From contig JAQUVX010000031.1 of NCBI GenBank assembly GCA_028693165.1, positions 1 through 35,264 on the forward strand: a stretch of DNA of 35,264 nucleotides, in the 5' to 3' direction. Source of the stretch: Lachnospiraceae bacterium. GTDB lineage: Bacteria > Bacillota > Clostridia > Lachnospirales > Lachnospiraceae. The notes under the pieces are model-generated. The model was not told the origin of the DNA and ran no database searches. It saw nothing but the letters and a program-made list of their open reading frames with translations. Of the stretch, positions 16,367 through 23,071 are shown in pieces. Position 1 is the stretch's first letter. Every line of letters starts with the position of its first letter. The position numbers and the translations under genes were made by a program.

Positions 16367-17428
16367 TCACTTTAGCAGCAGAATGGCAGACGGATTGACG
16401 CGAAGCCATTCCGGTACAATCCCAACCTTTTCATGCATATGAATCGTTTTTTCCCGCTTCCACCAGATGCCGTTTTTCAGGGTAATATACCACTCAAATG
16501 GCATTTCTGAAACATCCGCTTCCTCCACCGGAATCAGATTCCTGATCCCGGACAGTTCCGGCAGCGTCCCTGTCAGCGGTTCAAAATCATGGGCACGGAT
16601 TCCAATGGCACGGATGTCCGCAGATACCTCCTGCCCGGTCACCAGTTCCAGTCCGCCCCAGTCCAGTGCACGAACCCGAAAGCGGTCGATCCGCTCGATC
16701 CGGGAGATATTCTTACACCCGGTCAGCCGCGCGGCCTGCACCGTGACCGGATTTTCAAAAAGATCTTTTGTGCGGCCGGACGCAATGATGCGGCCCTCAT
16801 CCAGAAGCATCAGATGGTCACAGAGCTGATAGGCCTCATCCCGGTCATGGGTGACCAAAACCGAAATTCCCTGATAGCTTTTTAAAATACGGGCCAGCTC
16901 CAGCCGCAGCCCCTCCCGCAGGAAGGTATCCATGGCAGAGAATGGTTCGTCAAACAAAAGAACCTCCGGCTCATAGGCCAGAATTCTTGCCAGTGCGACC
17001 CGCTGCTGCTGTCCGCCGGAAAGCTGCGCAGGATAGGAACGCTCCAGGCCATCCAGACGAAACCGGGTGATCATCTGGCCCACAATCCGCTGGCGGTTCT
17101 GCTCCGGGCGCAGCCCGCAGGCAATATTGTCCGCCACAGTCATGTTAGGAAAAAGCGCATAATTTTGAAAAAGATAGCCCACATGCCGCCGCTGTGGCTT
17201 TTCGTTGATTCTGCGCCCGGAATCATACAGAATATGGCTGGTGCCGTTCTCCGGGTCACCCAGCGTAATGCGGCCGGAATTGGGCTGAACGATCCCGGCG
17301 ATGGATTTGAGCGTCATGCTTTTCCCGCAGCCGGAAGGTCCCAGGATGCCAAGACAGCCCTCGCCCGCCTCAAACCGGACGTTCAGTTCAAACTTTTTCA
17401 GCTGCTTTTGAATATTTACATTCAGCAT
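16367..17428 (-). CDS. modC: Molybdate ABC transporter ATP-binding protein
   Basis: The ATPase that powers molybdate import. Walker A is GPSGCGKSM (about residues 31-39), the ABC signature is LSGGQQQRVALARI, and Walker B is VLLFDEP followed by FSAMD. After the ATPase domain a C-terminal extension from about residue 240 looks like the MOP/TOBE-type substrate-sensing domain of ModC. The start overlaps the modB stop by 7 bases (ATGCTGA), with AGGAGG upstream, so translation is probably coupled. Assignment as molybdate rather than sulfate or tungstate rests on the cofactor genes around it. Confidence 0.93.
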   Translation of the reverse strand: MLNVNIQKQLKKFELNVRFEAGEGCLGILGPSGCGKSMTLKSIAGIVQPNSGRITLGDPENGTSHILYDSGRRINEKPQRRHVGYLFQNYALFPNMTVADNIACGLRPEQNRQRIVGQMITRFRLDGLERSYPAQLSGGQQQRVALARILAYEPEVLLFDEPFSAMDTFLREGLRLELARILKSYQGISVLVTHDRDEAYQLCDHLMLLDEGRIIASGRTKDLFENPVTVQAARLTGCKNISRIERIDRFRVRALDWGGLELVTGQEVSADIRAIGIRAHDFEPLTGTLPELSGIRNLIPVEEADVSEMPFEWYITLKNGIWWKREKTIHMHEKVGIVPEWLRVNPSAILLLK

Positions 17429-18093
17429 TTCTGCTTCCTCCTGTACACAGCCGCACCATTCATGGCAAATACCGCCAGAAATGCAATGACCACAATGACG
17501 CAGACATAACGATACGCCGCATCCATATTGCCGGCTGCCACCTCCGAGTAAACGGCCATGGGAAGGGTGCGCGTCTTTCCTGCAATATTGCCTGCGATCA
17601 TCGCCGTCGCGCCAAATTCACCAAGCCCTCTCGCATAAGCCAGAATTCCGCCGCTCATGACACCCGGAACCGCATTGGCCAGCAGCACCTTGCGAAAGAT
17701 CGTCCACTCGCTCATTCCAAGCGTCCGCGCCGCATGAACCAGATTGGGGTCCACCTGCTCAAACGCGCCGCGCGCCGAACGATACATCAGCGGAAAGGAC
17801 ATCACCACCGCAGCAAGAACCGTTGCAGTCCAGGAAAATGCAATTTTTACACCGAAATAGTTCAGAAAGAACTGCCCCAGCGGCCGCTTCACCCCGAACA
17901 GGTACAGCAGGAAAAATCCGGCAACCGTCGGAGGAAGCACGAGCGGAAGGGTCAGAATACCGTCCAGCACCGCCTTTCCCAGCTCGCTCCTGATGCTGAT
18001 CACCAGCCACGCCGCAAAAATTCCGAGAAAAAAAGTGACGAAAATCGACAGGCCTGCCGTCTTCATCGATATCAGAATTGGGGACAGATCCAT
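17422..18093 (-). CDS. modB: Molybdate ABC transporter permease
   Basis: The membrane channel of the ModABC importer. The 223 residues form about five or six membrane helices. The permease-ATPase contact loop is seen at GLGEFGATAMIAGN (about residues 155-168), typical of ModB. GGAGGAG lies 5 bases before the ATG. It follows modA by 12 bases and overlaps modC. Confidence 0.95.
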   Translation of the reverse strand: MDLSPILISMKTAGLSIFVTFFLGIFAAWLVISIRSELGKAVLDGILTLPLVLPPTVAGFFLLYLFGVKRPLGQFFLNYFGVKIAFSWTATVLAAVVMSFPLMYRSARGAFEQVDPNLVHAARTLGMSEWTIFRKVLLANAVPGVMSGGILAYARGLGEFGATAMIAGNIAGKTRTLPMAVYSEVAAGNMDAAYRYVCVIVVIAFLAVFAMNGAAVYRRKQKC

Positions 18094-18105
18094 GTGAACT
18101 CCTCC

Positions 18106-19002
18106 TTACTTCCCTGCTGAAAATCCGTAGGATTCAAATACCTTCATCGCTTCCTCGCTCTGTAAAAATTCCAGGAATGCCTGCGCTTCTGGTTCGTGCG
18201 TTGTTTTCTTGAGCACGGCTGCCGGATAGATTACTTTCTTTTCCAGGCTGCCTTCCGGTGCCTCTGCGATCACTTCTACCTGATCAGCCATGGAAGCCGC
18301 ATCGGTTGCATAAACAATCCCCGCGTCAGCGCTGGCTGCTGCCACCTGATTCAGAACCTCGGTTACGTTGGTGCCAAGGCTGATCTTATCCTGAATCTGA
18401 TCCCAGATTCCAAGATTGGTCAGAGCTTCCTTCGCATACTGGCCTGCCGGTACGCTCTCCGGATCTCCCAGTGCGATGGAATCTGCTTTGGCGATATCCT
18501 CAAAGGAACTTAAGCCGTCTGCATTTCCGGTCGGAACGATCAGCACGATTTTATTCTCCAGCAGATCCGTGATTGTATCGGATGCGATCATGCCGCCCTC
18601 ATCCAATGCTTTCATCTGTTTGGTCGCCGCTGACATGAAGACATCGGCATCCAGACCTTCCTCGATCTGTGTCTGCAGCTTGCCTGAGCTGTCATAGGTT
18701 CCTTTGACTGTCACGCCCGGATGTGCGGTCTCAAACATGGGAATCAGTTCTTCCTCATACGCATTTTTCAGACTGGCTGCCGCCGCTACCAAGATCTCGG
18801 TGGAATCTGCTGTGCTCTCTGCCGCTGTGGTCTCTGCCACTGCAGTCTCCGCTGCTTTTGTCTCCGCTGCCGCCGTCTCTGCCGCCGTAGCCGCTGTGGT
18901 CTCTGCCGCCTTGCTTCCGCCTGCGCCACAGCCGGTCAATGCCCCTGCTGTCAGCGCTGCCGCCATTGCTGTTACCATCCATGTTTTTCCTGTTTTTTTC
19001 AT
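18106..19002 (-). CDS. modA: Molybdate-binding lipoprotein of the ABC transporter
   Basis: Captures molybdate outside the membrane and hands it to ModB. A signal peptide ends in the lipobox LTGC with the lipid-carrying Cys at residue 25. A low-complexity linker of Ala, Glu and Thr repeats (about 31-66) joins it to the binding domain, which opens with ILVAAAASLKNAYEEELIP, the typical ModA start with oxyanion-binding serines. Further ModA features are AGQYAKEAL and the C-terminal FLEFLQSEEA. The linker makes it longer (298) than the usual 250-260 residues. GGAG lies upstream of the ATG. Confidence 0.95.
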   Translation of the reverse strand: MKKTGKTWMVTAMAAALTAGALTGCGAGGSKAAETTAATAAETAAAETKAAETAVAETTAAESTADSTEILVAAAASLKNAYEEELIPMFETAHPGVTVKGTYDSSGKLQTQIEEGLDADVFMSAATKQMKALDEGGMIASDTITDLLENKIVLIVPTGNADGLSSFEDIAKADSIALGDPESVPAGQYAKEALTNLGIWDQIQDKISLGTNVTEVLNQVAAASADAGIVYATDAASMADQVEVIAEAPEGSLEKKVIYPAAVLKKTTHEPEAQAFLEFLQSEEAMKVFESYGFSAGK

Positions 19003-19040
19003 AATTTTCTCCTTTTTTGCATGTTCTGCAGCTTATTTCT

Positions 19041-20000
19041 CTATTTCAAATCCTGCACTCTGGCGCACTCGGATGCGGTTCCCCGCAAAATTTTAAGTCC
19101 GTGGTCCAGACTGTCAAGAATGAAATCAATGCTTTCCTCCACCGCTTTTGGGCTTCCCGGCAGATTGATGATCAGTGTTTTCTTTCGGATGACCGAAACG
19201 CCGCGGCTTAACATGGCACGGTTGGTCTTTTCCATGGAACGCAGACGGATATATTCTGCAATTCCCGGCGCATTGCGGTCTGCCACGGCAAGCGTCGCCT
19301 CCGGTGTCTGATCCCGCAGCGAAAAGCCGGTGCCTCCGCTGGTCAGAATCAAATCCACCTGCCGTCCGTCCGCCAGACGCATCAGCTGCGTTTTCAGCGG
19401 AGCCGGTTCATCCGGCAAAATCAGGGTTTCCACAACCTCGTAGCCCGCGTTCTCAAGCATGGCAGCCGCCCTTGGCCCGCTCTCGTCCACGCGTTCGCCC
19501 TTCGCGCCTTTATCACTCATGGTGATCACCGCTGCGGTAAACGGACGATCCACGGCCGGAAGCTCCACCCGCATCACATCCCCCGGATGAATGATTCCTT
19601 CCTCCAGCACCTCGGCAAATACCCCTTCATGGGGCATGATGCACTCACCCATACGCTGATAGATGGCGCAATGGCTGTGGCATTCCTTGCCAATCTGGGT
19701 CATGCGCAGTTTTGCAGTCCCCACATAGAACTGGGTTCCTACCGGAAGGCTCCGAAAATCAAGTCCCTCCACTACCAGATTCTCGCCAAAAGCGCCGTTG
19801 TCCACGTTCGCCCCGCGTTCGTTAAATGCTTTTACTTTATCGTAGGATAAGAGACTCACCTGTCTGTGCCAGTGGCCTGCGTGCGCATCACCCTCAATGC
19901 CGAAATCCGGAATCAAATGCGCCTCCTCAATGGCATGCTTTTCGATTCCGCGCACATCGCTGATGCAGATGGCTCTCACTACTCCGTTCCCTGTTTCCAT
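19041..20000 (-). CDS. MOSC domain fused to MogA/MoaB-type molybdopterin adenylyltransferase
   Basis: Two molybdenum cofactor domains in one chain. Residues about 1-148 are a MOSC domain (GDAHAGHWHRQVSLL, GAFGENLVVEG, and the Cys-containing IGKECHSHC), a fold that handles cofactor or its sulfur. Residues about 152-319 are a MogA/MoaB domain (ITMSDKGAKGERVDESGP, the pterin-binding TSGGTGF, and TPEATLAV), which adenylates molybdopterin before metal insertion. The 319-residue length equals the sum of both. It lies between moaA and modA. The MogA part is clear; the role of the MOSC part is inferred. Confidence 0.9.
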   Translation of the reverse strand: METGNGVVRAICISDVRGIEKHAIEEAHLIPDFGIEGDAHAGHWHRQVSLLSYDKVKAFNERGANVDNGAFGENLVVEGLDFRSLPVGTQFYVGTAKLRMTQIGKECHSHCAIYQRMGECIMPHEGVFAEVLEEGIIHPGDVMRVELPAVDRPFTAAVITMSDKGAKGERVDESGPRAAAMLENAGYEVVETLILPDEPAPLKTQLMRLADGRQVDLILTSGGTGFSLRDQTPEATLAVADRNAPGIAEYIRLRSMEKTNRAMLSRGVSVIRKKTLIINLPGSPKAVEESIDFILDSLDHGLKILRGTASECARVQDLK

Positions 20001-20056
20001 ATCAATCTCCTTATTCGTCCTTAGTTCTCTTTGTCATGCACACAGATCCCGCCTGC

Positions 20057-21064
20057 TCAGCCGCCGATCATAACCATACTGTGCTGCTCCGTCATCTCCT
20101 CCGGCCGCTCAAAGCAATGGGCGTTCGGCTTTTTTAAGATCGCCTGTCTGATAGCGCTTGTCAGTTCTTCTTCGAGCACCTGTCCGCCTGTGCCATTTCG
20201 CAGCACCGCCCGCAGATCAGCTCCATCCTCATAGCAGAGACAGGTTTTCAGATAGCCCTGCGCAGTCAGACGCACCCGGTTACAGTTCTCGCAGAATTTG
20301 CCGTGGATCGCACTGATCAGTCCGATGCTTCCCTGAAATCCCGGAATCCGGTAATATACCGCCGGCCCCGGTCCATGGCTGCCTGAATCCGCTGTCAGAT
20401 CGGGATACAGCCGCTTCATGTTCTCCAGTAATTCCTGATGATTCAGGCTCTTAAACTGGCGTCCGTACCCGATGGGCATCATCTCGATAAAACGCACGTC
20501 CACCGGATGATTGCGGGCAAATTCCACCATACCGCGCCAGGAACCGTCCGCGCTCTGGCTGTCTCCGGCAAAGGTTTCATCCCAGTCCAAAGACACACAG
20601 TTTAATTTGACCGGAAGGGATGCCGATGCAGCCAGATCGATGGCACGCTTTACCGTCGCCAGTCCGTCTGTGCCAGTAATGGCATCATACCGCTCCGAAT
20701 TCAGTGTATCCAAGCTGATATTGACTCCGTCAAGACCTGCCGCCAAAAGATCTTGAAGGCAGGCTTCCAAAAGCAGCCCGTTGGTCGTCAGCGTCACACA
20801 CTCGATTCCCGGTATCGCTTTGAGCTCCCGGATCAGACTGGCGCAGCCCTTTCGCACCAGCGGCTCGCCGCCGGTCACCTTTATGTTGTGAATGCCCAGC
20901 TTCGCACCACAGGAAGCAATCTGCACAATCTCCTCCAGTGACAGAATGTCGGACATGGGCACCATGGGCACTCCATCCGGCATACAGTATTTGCAGCGCA
21001 GATTACAGCGGTCCGTGATGGAAATACGCATATAATCAATCGTTCTTCCGTAAGAATCTTTCAT
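20057..21064 (-). CDS. moaA: GTP 3',8-cyclase (radical SAM, molybdenum cofactor step 1)
   Basis: Starts molybdenum cofactor synthesis by rearranging GTP to 3',8-cyclo-GTP. The radical SAM cluster motif CNLRCKYC lies at residues 20-27. The second, GTP-binding cluster is seen near the C terminus as C-x2-C-x13-C (CENCNRVRL, then KTCLC). The chain ends in Gly-Gly, which in MoaA reaches into the active site and is essential. At 335 residues it is full length. It begins 2 bases after the moaC stop codon, the enzyme of the next step. Confidence 0.97.
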   Translation of the reverse strand: MKDSYGRTIDYMRISITDRCNLRCKYCMPDGVPMVPMSDILSLEEIVQIASCGAKLGIHNIKVTGGEPLVRKGCASLIRELKAIPGIECVTLTTNGLLLEACLQDLLAAGLDGVNISLDTLNSERYDAITGTDGLATVKRAIDLAASASLPVKLNCVSLDWDETFAGDSQSADGSWRGMVEFARNHPVDVRFIEMMPIGYGRQFKSLNHQELLENMKRLYPDLTADSGSHGPGPAVYYRIPGFQGSIGLISAIHGKFCENCNRVRLTAQGYLKTCLCYEDGADLRAVLRNGTGGQVLEEELTSAIRQAILKKPNAHCFERPEEMTEQHSMVMIGG

Positions 21065-21066
21065 GC

Positions 21067-21555
21067 TTACTGCCTTTCTTTCCTTGGATTATGAAACGCG
21101 CCGCTCTTTCCGCCCGATTTCTCGTCCAGATAGATCTGACCGATCTCCATGGTCTTATCGACCGCCTTGCACATATCATAGATGGTCAGAAGCGCCACCG
21201 TCACCCCGGTCAGGGCTTCCATCTCCACACCGGTCTTCCCCGTCGTCTTTGCCGTGCAGGAAGCCTGAATCTCACACGTTTCCTCCACCACGTCAAACGC
21301 GACCGCAAGCTTGGTCAGATTGAGCATATGGCACAGCGGAATCAGATCGGAGCAGTGCTTCGCCCCCATAATTCCGGCCACGCGCGCCACACCCAGGACA
21401 TCGCCCTTCTTCATGGTTCCTTCCTGCACCTTTTCCAGACACTCCCGGCTCATAAAGATGCTGCCCCTCGCCACAGCCACACGCTCCGTGTCGGCCTTAT
21501 CACTGACATCCACCATCCAGGCATTTCCCTGCTCATCAAAATGTGTAAATCCCAT
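21067..21555 (-). CDS. moaC: Cyclic pyranopterin monophosphate synthase (molybdenum cofactor)
   Basis: Turns the MoaA product 3',8-cyclo-GTP into cyclic pyranopterin monophosphate. The 162-residue length and motifs are typical: [19 protein letters not shown] near residues 58-76 and [21 protein letters not shown], which hold the active-site residues. It lies 4 bases after the MoeA-like gene and 2 bases before moaA, so the three are probably co-translated. Confidence 0.97.
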   Translation of the reverse strand: MGFTHFDEQGNAWMVDVSDKADTERVAVARGSIFMSRECLEKVQEGTMKKGDVLGVARVAGIMGAKHCSDLIPLCHMLNLTKLAVAFDVVEETCEIQASCTAKTTGKTGVEMEALTGVTVALLTIYDMCKAVDKTMEIGQIYLDEKSGGKSGAFHNPRKERQ

Positions 21556-21559
21556 CGCA

Positions 21560-22618
21560 CTAGTTCCCCTTTCCGAAGCCGCAGTTTGGGAAGGTGCAGG
21601 TCGGGCAGTTTAAGCACAGACCACCCTGTCCCAGCGCCGCCAGATCCTCTGCCTCCACCCTGTCATCTGCCATGACACGCGGCAGCACCAGATCAAAAAT
21701 CGTGCGCTTCGCATACATCACACAGCCTGGCAGACCCATGATCGCCACCGTGCGCGGATCGTTGCCCGTATGCACCTCATAATACGCCAGCAGAAACATC
21801 GCGCCCGGAAGTACCGGCGCGCCGTAAGAGACGATGGATGCCCCAGTATTTTTGATGGCAAGCGGTGTCTTGTCATCCGGATCTACACTCATGCCGCCCG
21901 TGCAGATTACCACGTCAGCGCCCTGCTCAATCAAATCCAGAATGGATGCTGTCACTTTTTTGTCATCGTCGTCCCAGGTCACATGCCCGATGAGTTCCGC
22001 GTCAAATTCCAGAAGTTTTTCCTCGATAACCGGGGTAAAGGTGTCCTGAATTCTTCCGTAAAACACTTCATTTCCGGTGGTCACAATCCCCACTTTTTTG
22101 TGATGAAACGGTTTCAGCTCCAGGATCGATTTGCCGCCGGTGATCTCCATGGCCTTTTTCCGGGCCGCTTCCATCTTCGTCTCCTCGATGATCAGCGGGA
22201 TAATCCGGGTTCCGGCAAGCTTATCGCCCTTTTTCACCGCGAAATTTCCGTGGCGGGTAGCGATCATCATCTGACCAAATCCATTGACCGCCTTCAGTCC
22301 CGCTGAATGCACCTTCAAAAGTCCGTCGCAGGCGGCTTTCAGCTCGATCTTGCCCTCCTTGGTCTCCGTGCGTTCCATATGATCGTTCTCACACATCCCG
22401 CAGAGAATCTCCGCCGCATCGTTCTCATGCAGCATTCCTTCTTCCTTCTCCCAGACGTAAAGCCGATCCTTTCCCACACTTAAAAGCACCGGAATATCTT
22501 CTTCTGTCACGATATGTCCTTTGCGAAATACCGCATGCTTGGTCACTCCTTTGATGATCTGTGTAATGTCATGACACAGTACATGCCCTACTGCGTCCTC
22601 CGTGCGAATCTCCTTCAT
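21560..22618 (-). CDS. MoeA-like molybdopterin-binding protein with a C-terminal cysteine cluster
   Basis: The core (about residues 170-320) is the molybdopterin-binding fold shared by MogA and Moe[16 protein letters not shown], then [14 protein letters not shown] and the late segment IMGLPGC. The N-terminal part resembles the MoeA start ([12 protein letters not shown]) but the segment between is reduced, and 352 residues is short of the usual 400. The last 20 residues carry four cysteines, C-x2-C-x2-C-x4-C (CLNCPTC, then NCGFGKG), which normal MoeA lacks and which could bind a metal or Fe-S cluster. AAAGGAG precedes the ATG. It is the first gene of the main molybdenum operon. A role in metal insertion is inferred. 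Confidence 0.82.
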   Translation of the reverse strand: MKEIRTEDAVGHVLCHDITQIIKGVTKHAVFRKGHIVTEEDIPVLLSVGKDRLYVWEKEEGMLHENDAAEILCGMCENDHMERTETKEGKIELKAACDGLLKVHSAGLKAVNGFGQMMIATRHGNFAVKKGDKLAGTRIIPLIIEETKMEAARKKAMEITGGKSILELKPFHHKKVGIVTTGNEVFYGRIQDTFTPVIEEKLLEFDAELIGHVTWDDDDKKVTASILDLIEQGADVVICTGGMSVDPDDKTPLAIKNTGASIVSYGAPVLPGAMFLLAYYEVHTGNDPRTVAIMGLPGCVMYAKRTIFDLVLPRVMADDRVEAEDLAALGQGGLCLNCPTCTFPNCGFGKGN

Positions 22619-22676
22619 ACATGTTCTCCTTTGTCTGTTTCGTTATTTTCATTTGAGAATATCCGTTCCCAAAAGA

Positions 22677-22700
22677 AAGAGTCTGCCTGGGCAAACTCTT
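22677..22700 (-). terminator. Hairpin terminator after the ModE-like gene
   Basis: On the minus strand AAGAGTTTGCC and GGCAGACTCTT pair (one G-U in RNA) with a very short loop, followed by TCTTTT. It overlaps the stop codon of the ModE-like gene and separates it from the cofactor operon. The T run is weak, so some read-through is possible. Confidence 0.55.
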
Positions 22701-23043
22701 ATGTTGATTCAAAAATGCGCCGAAAAATCTCCTGTGCCGCGCACTCCGTCTCCTGCTCAAATCTGTGATACTGTTCCAACAGCTTCCGGCCATCCTCGGT
22801 CAGAACTGTCCCGCCGCCGCTCTCGCCGCCGCGCGTTCCTTCCATCAGCTTGATCCCCAGATCATCCTCCGTCTTGCGGATGATCTTCCATGCCTTAGAA
22901 TACGACATATGCATCGTCTTGCAGGCCGCAGAAAGAGACGACTTCTCCTGGACCAGCTGCATCAGCGCCGTGACACCTGGTCCAAAATTCCGTTCCCGCC
23001 GGTATAGCTGAAGCCGCAGATGAAATTTCAGTGGTTCCTTCAT
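22699..23043 (-). CDS. ModE-like winged-helix transcription regulator (DNA-binding domain only)
   Basis: The 114 residues match the N-terminal DNA-binding part of the molybdate regulator ModE and the LysR-type helix-turn-helix: a long first region, ACKTMHMSYSKAWKIIRKTE as the recognition unit, then a wing (GGESGGGTVLTEDGRKLLE). No molybdate-binding MOP domain follows, so any metal sensing would need another protein. I chose the ATG at 23043 because AGGAAGG sits 6 bases upstream; an ATG six codons earlier has no ribosome binding site. It lies 28 bases after the cyclic-di-GMP gene and just before the molybdenum operon, which it probably controls. Confidence 0.85.
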   Translation of the reverse strand: MKEPLKFHLRLQLYRRERNFGPGVTALMQLVQEKSSLSAACKTMHMSYSKAWKIIRKTEDDLGIKLMEGTRGGESGGGTVLTEDGRKLLEQYHRFEQETECAAQEIFRRIFEST

Positions 23044-23071
23044 GGCATCCTTCCTTTGCATTCGATGGGAT

